NCBI GenBank assembly: GCA_023284085.1
Contig: JAKVHY010000002.1
Location: forward strand, 1-64,000
Origin: Shewanella benthica
GTDB lineage: Bacteria; Pseudomonadota; Gammaproteobacteria; Enterobacterales; Shewanellaceae
Direction of reading: 5' to 3'
DNA: 64,000 nt
The translations under genes and the position numbers were made by a program. Positions 26,575 to 35,781 of this stretch are shown in pieces. Positions within the stretch are counted from its first letter, which is position 1; each line of letters starts with the position of its first letter. The notes beneath the pieces were generated by a model. The model was not told where the DNA came from. It ran no database searches and worked only from the letters and a program-made list of their open reading frames with translations.

Positions 26575-27285
26575 TTAATGCATTTTTCCATTGAGCGCGA
26601 CAAGCGCACCGCTTAGGTTAGTCTTATCTGGCTGAGAAAGCTCAATCATTAACTCTGCCAGTTGCACAGGCTCGACCCAAGTTGAAGGATCCACCTCAGG
26701 CATAGCCTTACGATTAGCGTCGGTATCTATCACAGTAGGCAATACCGCATTCACCCTAATACCATGTTCGGCTCCTTCAGCCGCCATACTCTCGACTAAC
26801 GCATTTAATGCCATTTTTGATGCCATATAAGGGCCAAAACCTGCGGGGATATTTCGAGTCGTATCGCGAGCCGATACAAACATCATAGATCCTGCACCAC
26901 TTTGCAGCATCACATTGAAGATCTCACGCCCGAAAATGAATGCCGTTTTAAAATTCGCATTAAAGAGTTTTTCCACTTCGGCTAATTCAATATCTTGCCA
27001 ATTCCCCCAAGCGAATACTCCGGAGCAGTGAAAATGAGCTTCAATACTGCCTAAAATCGTGACAGCATCGGCAACGAGTGCGTGACTTTGCAGCTCATTA
27101 GTTAAGTCACCCAGTAATATTGTGAGTTTACCATCGTATTGAGCTTCCATCTCCTTAGCTCTAACCTCATCACCAGTGCGTGCAAAAGCAACAACTTGCG
27201 TACCTGATGAGATTAAATTTTTGATAATAATTCTCGCAGCTACAGAGAAACTCGCTGCAACTGTTGCGGTTTTAATAGTATTCAT
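26575..27285 (-). CDS. short-chain dehydrogenase/reductase with altered cofactor loop
   Basis: A 236-residue SDR. The catalytic set is present: S138 in FVSARDT, Y153 and K157 in YMASK. The usual glycine-rich TGxxxGIG loop near residue 8-14 is replaced by ATVAASFSVAARI, and the NNAG motif by HCSGV, so nucleotide binding may be changed. The end GALVALNGKMH matches SDR C-termini. It lies 120 bases downstream of a DoxX-family gene on the same strand and is divergent from a LysR gene. The substrate is unknown. Confidence 0.82.
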   Translation of the reverse strand: MNTIKTATVAASFSVAARIIIKNLISSGTQVVAFARTGDEVRAKEMEAQYDGKLTILLGDLTNELQSHALVADAVTILGSIEAHFHCSGVFAWGNWQDIELAEVEKLFNANFKTAFIFGREIFNVMLQSGAGSMMFVSARDTTRNIPAGFGPYMASKMALNALVESMAAEGAEHGIRVNAVLPTVIDTDANRKAMPEVDPSTWVEPVQLAELMIELSQPDKTNLSGALVALNGKMH

Positions 27286-27405
27286 TTTTTGCCTTAGATT
27301 TGTGTAATTTGTATCTATAAATCAATACGGGAATTTGCTTGAAATATGCATGCGATGCACATTCATAGATGAGTAACTTATTACCTTCTAAGTCAGTGCC
27401 ATCAG

Positions 27406-27750
27406 CTAACCAAAGTAGATGACAGTGCCGGAGAATATCGATGTGACAGTGGCAGGAATACCATCTTTGCAAGTGTCAAAACGCAGATGAAAAGAGAGTG
27501 CGCCAATAGAGATGCCCAACAGGGCTATCGCACCGAGTAAGCCCAAAGTGCCATGCAACCAGATAGCAGTAGCACCAAATAGCTCGACGACACCAACCAG
27601 AGCCATGATTTGACGATTAAGCCCATAAGAATGAAAAAACTCGAGTTGCTTTTCAAATATCATTTTCTGCCAGCCTATTAGCTTAATTGAGCCAGCGAAT
27701 ATGAAAAATACAGACAGCAAAACCATCATGACAGTGACTACAGCATTCAT
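27406..27750 (-). CDS. DoxX-family membrane protein
   Basis: A 114-residue protein with four hydrophobic helices, as expected for DoxX-like proteins: VTVMMVLLSVFFIFAGSIKL, then GLNRQIMALVGVVELFGA, LLGAIALLGISIGA and a C-terminal segment. DoxX proteins are small inner-membrane proteins linked to quinone and thiol redox stress. It is the first gene of a likely DoxX-SDR unit divergent from the LysR regulator at 27915, which probably controls it. Confidence 0.8.
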   Translation of the reverse strand: MNAVVTVMMVLLSVFFIFAGSIKLIGWQKMIFEKQLEFFHSYGLNRQIMALVGVVELFGATAIWLHGTLGLLGAIALLGISIGALSFHLRFDTCKDGIPATVTSIFSGTVIYFG

Positions 27751-27914
27751 TCATTTTCTCCCTAAGGTTTATCTTTGATTGCCCTCTATGGAGTATGAAA
27801 GTAGCAATATGACCTTGAGTCCAACCAATCATTTGCTTCGCTCCACATTTCGGGGTTGATAAGAGTCTAGTTCCGCCTCATTATTATTTAAAATGATTAA
27901 GACTAATTAGCATT

Positions 27915-28832
27915 ATGAATGAAAATAATTTATCTAGAGTCGATCTGAATTTACTCAAATCTTTGCGTGCATTATTAGATGAGCGGCATGTAGGGCGTGC
28001 TGCGCTTAAAATGAATGTGACTCAGTCTGCCATGAGTCACACTCTTGCTAGATTAAGAGACACGTTTGATGACCCGCTATTCATTAGACATGCCAAGGGA
28101 TTAGAACCTACGGCAAGGGCGCTTAACCTTTCGGATAAACTCAATTTCATTCTTGATGAAATCAACAGTTTGATGGTTCCTCAGACCTTAAATTTATCAC
28201 AAGTTGAGGCTCGCTTTCGTATACAAACTCATGATTTCATTGTCGCCTCATACCTTTCAAAGGCTTTCAATATCATCAACCAAGCAGCCCCAAATATCAT
28301 CATAGATGTACAACCACTGGCTAAGAATGCCGATGAACAGCTCGATAATGGCCAGTTGGATATGCTCATTGGGTCTGGTGCGCAGACCAACCCCCGTTTT
28401 AAACAAAAACGCTTTACCGATGAAGCACTCGTTTGCTTGGTCGATAAAGACAATCCTGTATTGAGAAATTGGAGTGCTGAGGCCGTTTTTAACGCGACAC
28501 ATATCAAGCTAAGCTTACTAGATGCTCAGGACGATCCTGTGACCCAGTATGGAAAAGATAACGGCTTCCCTGAACGCAAAATCGGCCTTTACACTGAATC
28601 CCTCAACCTACAGCTTTCCCTTATCCCTAATTCTAAATTGATTGCATTTATGCCTGAATCGATCGCACAACAAGGACATAAGTTGTATGGATTAGAATTA
28701 AAGAACAGCCCATTTCCCTTGCCCAAGCTGACTATCCGTGGAGTTTGGCACCAAAGACATCAAAAAGATCAACTGCATAAATGGATCCGCGACACGATCT
28801 GCGGTGTATTTAAAAATATCAGTCCACAATGA
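27915..28832 (+). CDS. LysR-family transcriptional regulator
   Basis: A 305-residue LysR regulator. The N-terminal helix-turn-helix is clear (LLKSLRALLDERHVGRAALKMN, then TQSAMSHTLARLRDTFDDPLFIRH), followed by the periplasmic-binding-like effector domain from about residue 90. It belongs to the NodD/NahR-like group, judging by the MSHTLARLRD helix. It is divergent from the DoxX-SDR pair (164 bases between starts) and probably regulates it. Confidence 0.93.
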   Translation: MNENNLSRVDLNLLKSLRALLDERHVGRAALKMNVTQSAMSHTLARLRDTFDDPLFIRHAKGLEPTARALNLSDKLNFILDEINSLMVPQTLNLSQVEARFRIQTHDFIVASYLSKAFNIINQAAPNIIIDVQPLAKNADEQLDNGQLDMLIGSGAQTNPRFKQKRFTDEALVCLVDKDNPVLRNWSAEAVFNATHIKLSLLDAQDDPVTQYGKDNGFPERKIGLYTESLNLQLSLIPNSKLIAFMPESIAQQGHKLYGLELKNSPFPLPKLTIRGVWHQRHQKDQLHKWIRDTICGVFKNISPQ

Positions 28833-28883
28833 AATCTGGGTTGAGTTTGTCATCTGAAAACGATTTACTCCAAACATAAAAAA

Positions 28884-28906
28884 GTCCACTGCATTTTGCA
28901 GTGGAC
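28884..28906 (-). terminator. terminator of the 82-residue gene
   Basis: GTCCACTGCA (28884-28893) and TGCAGTGGAC (28897-28906) form a perfect 10-base stem with a TTT loop. On the minus strand it runs into TTTTTTATG. It lies 43 bases past the gene at 28949-29197. Confidence 0.85.
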
Positions 28907-28948
28907 TGTGTAATAGATAGCATATTTTTGACGTAACTAAGCTTTGTT

Positions 28949-29197
28949 TCAGTGCTTTTTCTGCACACCATTACGAACCATCTCTTTGCCCGTGTCGAAG
29001 ACTTCTTGGGTGATCCAGCGGGCATGAAGCAGTTTGTTATTGTCATCGAATACGGCGACGAAATGGCGACCATCGGCATTATTGGTTGCCATACCGACAC
29101 CGGCAACACCTACTAGCCCCAGACCACCTTTTTCTACCGACAATAAAAAGCGTTCTAATTCTGCTAAGTTATCGATGACATCGAGTTCGTTATTCAT
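28949..29197 (-). CDS. small conserved-looking protein of unknown function
   Basis: An 82-residue soluble protein, not recognised. It has a glycine-rich core (GGLGLVGVAGVGM) and a regular fold pattern ending in a basic helix. No cysteine or signal peptide. The gene has its own terminator and stands alone between the LysR gene and pldA, on the minus strand. Confidence 0.6.
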   Translation of the reverse strand: MNNELDVIDNLAELERFLLSVEKGGLGLVGVAGVGMATNNADGRHFVAVFDDNNKLLHARWITQEVFDTGKEMVRNGVQKKH

Positions 29198-29353
29198 CTG
29201 TTTAGTACTCTTAATTCTGTGTGCGACTGCACTCTGTATATGACCGCTAGTGTATGACTATTAACTAGCAGTGCAGCCTAGGCTTCAATATGTGACATAT
29301 TTTACCACAGTAAAAGATTGATGCTTACAGCTAGAGAATGAACACATCAAGAT

Positions 29354-30391
29354 TTAAAACATATTATTGAGCGCGATACCTAAACCAAAGCGAGTCTGGT
29401 TATGATTATAATCGATAAGGCTATCACCATAACCGTTGAAGAAGGTCACATAGCCTTTCAGCTTGCCATACAATGGGGTTGTGAGATTAACCTGCACCGC
29501 ACCATTACTGGTTGAAAAGTTCTGACGTAATTTTACACTCAACTCATAATCGCCGAAATCGTAACCCACGCCGTATTCGGCATGCCCCATGTAATCAGCA
29601 ATATCCGGGTTATCATCGCCACCGGGCTCTAGCGGGTCAGTTTTAGTATCCTCAGACAAGCGATACCAAGGTCTGACGAACCAGACCCAATCCTCTTTCT
29701 CAAAAATCAACTCAGCGAAAACACGATTCCATGAACGCGATAATGGCACTGAGCGACCATTCGATTGGTGCTCTATGCCAAACATGAGGCCAGTATTGCT
29801 CTCATAGGGGTGCCAGTCTAACGGCATCACATAAAACAGCTCAGGATTGTAATTGGTTTCTCTAAACGGACTGGAAATATCGTCGGCATAAACCTGCCAC
29901 CAGGCCTCTATGGTAAATGCGCCATAGATACGATCCCCTTCTACAAATAAAGAATTGTAAGTGAGAGGAAATTTAAGGCTCAACTGAAATTTAGCCTCAA
30001 CATTCTTTAGGCCATTATCAAAAGATTGATCGCTAAGGTATACATCAGGATTAATCTCATTAGTGGTGTAAACCGGTAAGATGTAATTCATTCTATGGGG
30101 CGTGAGCACAAACTCAGACTGTTCACTCTGCCTTTCCTGAATAATCCGCCTAGTGACTGCCCCCGCCTTGGTTTCTTTACCAAATAAGGTGATAGTGTCA
30201 TCGCGCGCTATAGATATTTGTGCCTCACAAATCCCCCTTATCTCACCGAGCGTCATTTTATCGGTACCGATTTCAACTTGATGAGCAATACAGTCACTCA
30301 TTGAAGAAGCTTGAACCTGACTGATGGTGCCTAGCAATAGAGAGGCTATACCTAAAGACTTGTAATTTAAACGTGCCAAAATAAATTCCAT
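29354..30391 (-). CDS. pldA: outer-membrane phospholipase A1
   Basis: A 345-residue protein with a signal peptide ending near residue 28 (VQA-SS) and a 12-stranded barrel. The OMPLA catalytic set is complete: H208 and S210 in EHQSNGRS and N222, spaced as in E. coli (H142, S144, N156). It is longer at the N-terminus than the E. coli enzyme by about 60 residues with two cysteines. It cuts phospholipids that reach the outer leaflet when the membrane is disturbed, after calcium-driven dimerisation. The gene stands alone and is divergent from the aminotransferase gene at 30777. Confidence 0.93.
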   Translation of the reverse strand: MEFILARLNYKSLGIASLLLGTISQVQASSMSDCIAHQVEIGTDKMTLGEIRGICEAQISIARDDTITLFGKETKAGAVTRRIIQERQSEQSEFVLTPHRMNYILPVYTTNEINPDVYLSDQSFDNGLKNVEAKFQLSLKFPLTYNSLFVEGDRIYGAFTIEAWWQVYADDISSPFRETNYNPELFYVMPLDWHPYESNTGLMFGIEHQSNGRSVPLSRSWNRVFAELIFEKEDWVWFVRPWYRLSEDTKTDPLEPGGDDNPDIADYMGHAEYGVGYDFGDYELSVKLRQNFSTSNGAVQVNLTTPLYGKLKGYVTFFNGYGDSLIDYNHNQTRFGLGIALNNMF

Positions 30392-30776
30392 ATCATTGTT
30401 GATGACCGCACTGAATTAATGCGCTGCCCACCGAGAAAGGGCTTCAAAAGCGCCTTGTTTCATCCTAGAAATAAGGCGTTAAAAGATAATAAAAACGCTA
30501 TCGCCATAGTGTGCATAATAAATTAAGTTGCAATACATTCCAACAAATTAGCAAAAAATTAACTTACACCAGCTAGATTAACCAGGCGTAGTCCATTGCC
30601 TGACTTCAAGCCACTTATTACAAACTCAAGTATAGGTAAGTTCAAGCATTGATGACCTAAACAGATTAAGTCTGCGCCCTTTTTCAGCCATCATTATTAG
30701 CTAAATTAAATCCGATCCCTTTATCTATATGGCAAAGCCCTACCTTGCCCTGTATCATACGCGGCAGACTTTTAAG
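30392..30776. other. divergent promoter region with a hairpin
   Basis: No gene. CGCCTTGTTTC (30451-30461) pairs with GAAATAAGGCG (30468-30478) at 10 of 11 positions. It lies 60 bases upstream of pldA, so it could be an operator or an element in the leader of the pldA transcript. The rest is AT-rich without a repeat. Confidence 0.4.
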
Positions 30777-32120
30777 ATGAAGACCCACAAGATGAGTAAT
30801 CCCAACAAGCCAGTCACCAATGCGCTGCTAAAGCAGGCCCACAACAACATGCCTATGGGTGTGGCCGATAGCTACCGTTACTGGGGTGAAGAAAACACAG
30901 TATTCGTTAAAAGCAGCCTGGGCTGCACCATTACCGATGCAGACGATCAAGAGTTTATCGATTTCCGCCTCGCTTACGGGCCTATTATCTTGGGCTATCG
31001 CGATGCCAGAGTCGATCAGGAAGTGGTTGCAGCCATCACTGAGCGCGGCACCATTTCAGGTTTCTCAACCGATCTGGATTCTCAGGTAGTCGAACTGATT
31101 AAGCAGATGTGTCCCAACATTGAAAAGATGCGTTTTGCCAACTCGGGGACAGAAGCTGTGATTGGTGCGGTACGTACCGCCCGCGGTTTTACTGGGCGCA
31201 ATAAGATTGTGGTGGTTGAAGGCGGTTTTCATGGCCTATACGACGAGATGATGTGGAAATCAGATGTCGATAATTGGGACAGCGAAACCGAAGCAGCGCC
31301 AAAGATTGCCGCTTTTGGTGGCGGTATTCCTGAAGCGAGTCGTGAGCATCTGGAAACTGTGCCTCTCAATGATTTTGCAGCCATCGATGACGTCTTTGCT
31401 CGTGTCGGCGATGACATTGCGGCCATAGTGATAGAGCCGATTCTAGGCAACTGTGGCAGTATCGCCTCGACCCAAGAATACATGCAAAAATTACGTGATA
31501 TCTGCGATGCCAATGGCACTCTGTTAATCATGGATGAAGTTAAAACCGGTTTCCGCGTAGCTAAAGGTGGCGCACAGGAACTCTATGGCATTCACGCCGA
31601 TCTAACCACATACGCTAAAGCCATGGGCAATGGATATCCGGTAGCCGCCTTCGGAGGCCGCAAGGAAGTCATGGACGTGATCGGCTTCGGCAAAAATGGT
31701 GTCACTCACGGTGGCACTTATACCGCCAACATGATCGCCCTAAGCGCCGCCAAAGCGACGCTGACGATTTTGAATGAAACCAATGCCTACGAGACCATCA
31801 ATAAAGCCGGCGTTGATATTCAACAAGTATTGTCACGGGTATTTACTAAACACGGTATCGAGCATAAATTCGCCGGTCCGGATGCCATGTTCGGCATTCA
31901 CTTCGGCAGCCAAGTACCGCATAACTATCGTGACTGGAAGAAGACTGACAGCGAGCTGTATACCGAGTTTGCCCATAACTTGATTAAGAGCGGCATCATG
32001 CTGGAGCCCGATTCCCGCGAGCCTTGGTTTATCTGTGAATCCCATAAGGACATAGATCTGGCCAAGCTAGAAGAGATTGCCGATGCCGCCATGGCAAAAG
32101 CCATAGCCGATCGCAAGTAA
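30777..32120 (+). CDS. class III PLP-dependent aminotransferase (GSA aminomutase-like)
   Basis: About 447 residues; ATGs at 30729, 30777 and 30792 are all in frame, none with a strong ribosome site, and the family-like sequence starts near 30792. The protein resembles glutamate-1-semialdehyde aminomutase: RFANSGTEAVIGAVRTARGFTGR (PLP phosphate), the DEVKTGFRV loop (Asp near residue 250) and K in TYAKAMGNGYP, the Schiff-base lysine. The true HemL usually sits elsewhere in the genome, and its gene context here (pldA, porin) does not suggest tetrapyrroles. The amino donor and acceptor are unknown. Confidence 0.8.
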   Translation: MKTHKMSNPNKPVTNALLKQAHNNMPMGVADSYRYWGEENTVFVKSSLGCTITDADDQEFIDFRLAYGPIILGYRDARVDQEVVAAITERGTISGFSTDLDSQVVELIKQMCPNIEKMRFANSGTEAVIGAVRTARGFTGRNKIVVVEGGFHGLYDEMMWKSDVDNWDSETEAAPKIAAFGGGIPEASREHLETVPLNDFAAIDDVFARVGDDIAAIVIEPILGNCGSIASTQEYMQKLRDICDANGTLLIMDEVKTGFRVAKGGAQELYGIHADLTTYAKAMGNGYPVAAFGGRKEVMDVIGFGKNGVTHGGTYTANMIALSAAKATLTILNETNAYETINKAGVDIQQVLSRVFTKHGIEHKFAGPDAMFGIHFGSQVPHNYRDWKKTDSELYTEFAHNLIKSGIMLEPDSREPWFICESHKDIDLAKLEEIADAAMAKAIADRK

Positions 32121-32164
32121 TACAATTAGTCCGAACAGCTTGGCTGTGCCAGCCAGAGGCAAAA

Positions 32165-32199
32165 AAGCCGCTTTACCCTAGGGCAAAGCGGCTTTTTTT
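32165..32199. terminator. bidirectional terminator between aminotransferase and porin genes
   Basis: AAGCCGCTTT (32165-32174) and AAAGCGGCTT (32185-32194) pair over a short inner CCC/GGG stem. A T-run follows on each strand (TTTTTTT on plus, TTTTTT on minus). The genes converge here. Confidence 0.9.
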
Positions 32200-32210
32200 A
32201 GCGATAAAGA

Positions 32211-33545
32211 TTAACCAAAGCTTACTCTCAGCGTTGTCATTACTGCAGTATCGTCAATATCTTCATCGGCATGACCGGCTCTTACTTCAATGCTATTACC
32301 CGGACTAAATTGGTAAAGGGCCTTAACGTCATAGAAGGTGCCATATGTCGTATCCCTATAATAATCAGGCAGAGTGTCATGCTTATCGGCATTATAGAGA
32401 TCTAACTCCATTCGTCCCATCGCAAAGGTAAATTTCAATTCGTCAGACGGATTCCAGTTGGCGCGCAGGCCATAAATGGTGCCGTCTTTACCTGTATTGC
32501 CATTGAAATTACCTAAGCCACCGAAGAATTCAGTACGGGTAGGGTTTATCTCGTTACGAGGTGAGCTGTTGATCAACATCGAGTAACTGTCCCAACCACG
32601 CCCCACCTGGCCACCATCACCAATTGCCGCTATTTGAACCTGCAATTGGAATTCTGGTGTGATCTGGTAACCTGCTTCTAAGAATGCTGCCCAGCTGTCA
32701 TTTCCCCAAAAATAGTTAGCCTGTTCATCATTTGCATCCGACAGGTTGATGTTGGCAGACGTTTTAAAAGAAAAGTCGCCTATCGTCTTTCCTAAGTAGG
32801 GAGAGATATTATGGAAGTAGTCGATGAAATATGGATTGGATACTTCACTGGGAAAATCCGGTGCAGACTCACCATCGAAGTAGGCCCATAACATTCCCCA
32901 GTCCCAACCACTCTGATTACCTATAGCAGCAAGGGCGTACATGTGCAGATCACCCGTCGACAATGTCGTTAGACTATTTTGTGAGAAATCTTCAGAAAAT
33001 CTGAGATCGTACAGACCGATAAGTCCAACATAGCCCCCATCGGTCATTATGGTTTTCATCGCTAGGGCTCTATCACGACGATCATCCATGATATTAAAAC
33101 CATAGCCCCAACTGGCTTCCTGACGCCCGAAACGGAATAACCAACCATCATCTCCTTTGTACTGAAGGTAAGCCAGATCTAATGAAAGTGAGTCGATATT
33201 TTCATCGCTAGTATAATCGCTACCTGCCCCACCACTGTGACGACGATCGCCTGCCCAGTCATAGAAGCCTAACATGCGAGTATTGATTGACCATCCAGTC
33301 TCATTAGTTAGATTCAGCGTAAATCTGGCTCGTGACTGAGCCCCTTTAACATTTTCACCAGTATTAAAGTTACCCTCTCCATTATCGACGTTATAGGCTT
33401 TTACATATGCGTCGGCCTTAAACTCAATTTTACCCACATCGTCTAATTCGACTGTAGCAGCATATAACGCCGAAGACATCATACCCAGAGAGCAGGCAAG
33501 GGCTAAGACAGTCAGTTTAGTTCCGATTTTCTTGTTACTCATCAT
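32211..33545 (-). CDS. outer-membrane beta-barrel porin
   Basis: A 444-residue protein. Residues about 1-30 are a signal peptide (ALYA-ATVEL). The mature part has many alternating strands and ends in LRVSFG, consistent with an outer-membrane barrel of 16 to 18 strands, in the general shape of the alginate-export or Shewanella substrate-specific porins. It lies 53 bases past the start of the PhaZ7-like depolymerase gene on the same strand, so the two may form a unit. It could let 3-hydroxybutyrate oligomers into the periplasm. This role is inferred from position only. Confidence 0.75.
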   Translation of the reverse strand: MMSNKKIGTKLTVLALACSLGMMSSALYAATVELDDVGKIEFKADAYVKAYNVDNGEGNFNTGENVKGAQSRARFTLNLTNETGWSINTRMLGFYDWAGDRRHSGGAGSDYTSDENIDSLSLDLAYLQYKGDDGWLFRFGRQEASWGYGFNIMDDRRDRALAMKTIMTDGGYVGLIGLYDLRFSEDFSQNSLTTLSTGDLHMYALAAIGNQSGWDWGMLWAYFDGESAPDFPSEVSNPYFIDYFHNISPYLGKTIGDFSFKTSANINLSDANDEQANYFWGNDSWAAFLEAGYQITPEFQLQVQIAAIGDGGQVGRGWDSYSMLINSSPRNEINPTRTEFFGGLGNFNGNTGKDGTIYGLRANWNPSDELKFTFAMGRMELDLYNADKHDTLPDYYRDTTYGTFYDVKALYQFSPGNSIEVRAGHADEDIDDTAVMTTLRVSFG

Positions 33546-33598
33546 TAATCTACCTCTATATTACTTATTTATTATCTTGATATTTAACTTAGGCATAT

Positions 33599-34705
33599 CT
33601 AAAAAGCATCCGTTACGGGGCCACTCAAATAGTCGGTAGCACAAGAAGCCCCCTGACAATTGGTTGTCAGCATCTTGACCAAGATGGCACCTGTGTTAAT
33701 TTTGCTATTGAAATGTCCGATACCATCCAGATCACCGCCAGATAGGTTATAGGGACTCAAATCACTGAAATTAAAGTCGAGTTCACTTGCAGTCGTACCA
33801 GCACCAAGCTGTAGTTGGGAAATGACATTATTGCCAGAGGTGAAAAGTGCTCCCTTTAGGCATGTGCTACGCCCAGAGGTTGTCGTACAGTGGACCTGAT
33901 CATGTAGCCCGGCAGTCAAACTATAGAATCGATTTTCAGGATGGCTCGAAGGCAGGTTGCGCATACTGCGAGAGTGATAACTGCTGGTCCAGGCATTCAT
34001 CCCCCACAGCGGTGAGAAGCTACCATTATCGGGATATAACCCAAAAGTGTTGGCGTCATAAAGGTTTTGGCTACCACAGGTTGGCGCTAACGCATTAGCA
34101 TAACCAGCGTATAAGCATGACTGCAGTCCACGGACAGCTCCGGCAATATTGATAAAGCGTTCGACTTTGTCCCAGGACTGATGCTTGTATAAGCTGGAAA
34201 GCGCCATCGAAACACCGAGAGAGTGAGCCACGATATTGACTCTCGTCTGCCCTGTATATGCCAATACATCATCGATAAACTGCTGGATAGTATCCTGTGT
34301 GCTCGCATCATGGTAATTAAGCTGCGGAGATTGCCTCTGTTCAGTCGAGAGATAGGTTAGCCCGAATAACTCACAGTCATTGTAGCCAGCCTGTTTAAAG
34401 GATTCATAGACTGAAAACGGTGCTTGTGGGTAGCCCTCAGGAGTGATGGAGGGGGGAATCGCCCAGCTGATTGCACTGTCTCCATTACCATGGAGAAAGA
34501 TCACTGGTGTTTTGTTTACCTGACAGTTGCCGCCACCAAACCCGCCTTCAGAATATTTATCTTGATTAATAAAGCTATCTGAAAATTGGTAATTAGAATC
34601 TGAGCAAATAAAATCATTATGATTATTGCACTCTAATGAATAAGCAGAGGAAGATATTAATAATGCTGGTATTAACCATAAGTGCTTTTTAAAATTTTCA
34701 ACCAT
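33599..34705 (-). CDS. PhaZ7-like secreted poly(3-hydroxybutyrate) depolymerase
   Basis: A 368-residue secreted alpha/beta-hydrolase. A signal peptide ends near residue 23. The sequence follows Paucimonas lemoignei PhaZ7 closely as I recall it: GGFGGGNC, TPVIFLHGNGD, AHSLGVSMA, FINIAGAVRGLQSC, GYANALAPTCGSQNLYDANTFG and GIGHFNSKINTGAI. The catalytic triad is S162, D269 and H331; their spacings of 107 and 62 match the PhaZ7 triad S136, D242 and H306 to within two residues. PhaZ7 degrades amorphous PHB outside the cell. Six or more cysteines fit disulfides in an exported protein. A general lipase is the alternative. The porin gene follows on the same strand. Confidence 0.82.
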   Translation of the reverse strand: MVENFKKHLWLIPALLISSSAYSLECNNHNDFICSDSNYQFSDSFINQDKYSEGGFGGGNCQVNKTPVIFLHGNGDSAISWAIPPSITPEGYPQAPFSVYESFKQAGYNDCELFGLTYLSTEQRQSPQLNYHDASTQDTIQQFIDDVLAYTGQTRVNIVAHSLGVSMALSSLYKHQSWDKVERFINIAGAVRGLQSCLYAGYANALAPTCGSQNLYDANTFGLYPDNGSFSPLWGMNAWTSSYHSRSMRNLPSSHPENRFYSLTAGLHDQVHCTTTSGRSTCLKGALFTSGNNVISQLQLGAGTTASELDFNFSDLSPYNLSGGDLDGIGHFNSKINTGAILVKMLTTNCQGASCATDYLSGPVTDAF

Positions 34706-34879
34706 CTTTACATTCTCGTTATCAAAAAGTTACGATTATATTAACTATTAATATGCTAGTTATGGGGAATATTTTCGGGATTGTTTGTTTCATTAACGGG
34801 ATGTTAACAGGGTGACCAACAGCTTTAAATAAGGTTATTATCAAGGCTGATTTCAGTTAATGATATTAGGAGTGGAGCC

Positions 34880-35764
34880 ATGTGCCAACAGATAAAAACT
34901 GAAAAAGTGATCTTAGCCAATGGCGAAGAAATATATTACCGCGACTCTGGTCAGGGGCCAGTGTTGGTCTTATTGCATGGAAATATGACATCATCTTTCC
35001 ATCTAGAGTCTTTTATTAAATCAATATCTGAAGGAGTAAGGGTCATCGCTCCTGACATGCGTGGTTTTGGGCTATCGAGTTATAAACAGCCTATTTCCAG
35101 CTTGAATGAACTTTCAGAGGACATCGCAGACCTGCTTAATCAACTTGACGTTCAGCAATACGCTATTGCTGGCTGGTCTACCGGTGGTGGTGTTGCTATA
35201 CAGCACTGTATCGATCATAGCGATAAAGTGAGTCAGCTTGTACTGGTGAGCAGTACGGGAGTTACGGGTTATCCAGTTAAATCCAATGGGGGACAGGGAG
35301 AGTATCTCAAGAGTAAGCAAGCCATACTCGATGATCCTATGTTTGCGCCGATATTTACAGCCTTTGAAAACAAGGACAAAGCTTTCATTCGCGGTCTTTG
35401 GGACATGGTGGTCTACAACCATAAGAAGCCAGCTACAGAATCCTATGAATTGCTGATCGATGATGTGCTCACTCAAGTCAACCTTGCCGATATCTATTTT
35501 GCCCTATCTAATTTCAATTTAAGTGATGATTTTAATGGTGTTATTCAGGGTAATGGATTGATACATAAATTTAAAACACCAAGTTTAATTTTGCATGGCG
35601 AGGATGATCTGGTCATCCCCTTAGACACTGCTCAGCATACCTATCGGGAGCTGAAACGATGTGGTGAAATCGTGTCGATGAAAACTTATCCAAACAGTGG
35701 CCATTCATTGTTTATCGATCAAATCGAAGATATTAGTCATCAAGTTCTGACTTTTATTAAATAA
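34880..35764 (+). CDS. cytoplasmic alpha/beta-hydrolase, possible 3-hydroxybutyrate oligomer hydrolase
   Basis: A 294-residue alpha/beta-hydrolase without signal peptide. The oxyanion segment is LLHGNMTSS (31-39), the nucleophile elbow GWSTGGG (98-104, S100), the acid in GEDDLVIP and the histidine in NSGHSLF. The GWSxGG elbow also occurs in intracellular PHB depolymerases and oligomer hydrolases of Bacillus type. It is divergent from the PhaZ7-like gene, with AGGAG 7 bases before the ATG, and runs 17 bases before a lipoprotein hydrolase, forming a two-gene unit. Short-chain oligomer hydrolysis is inferred from position; other esterase roles are possible. Confidence 0.7.
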   Translation: MCQQIKTEKVILANGEEIYYRDSGQGPVLVLLHGNMTSSFHLESFIKSISEGVRVIAPDMRGFGLSSYKQPISSLNELSEDIADLLNQLDVQQYAIAGWSTGGGVAIQHCIDHSDKVSQLVLVSSTGVTGYPVKSNGGQGEYLKSKQAILDDPMFAPIFTAFENKDKAFIRGLWDMVVYNHKKPATESYELLIDDVLTQVNLADIYFALSNFNLSDDFNGVIQGNGLIHKFKTPSLILHGEDDLVIPLDTAQHTYRELKRCGEIVSMKTYPNSGHSLFIDQIEDISHQVLTFIK

Positions 35765-35781
35765 TAACTAGGACCTTTAAA

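Noticed and set aside
30777..32120. HemL for tetrapyrrole synthesis
   Set aside because: Sequence is of the same class, but the gene context and sequence details do not support the true aminomutase; called only as HemL-like.
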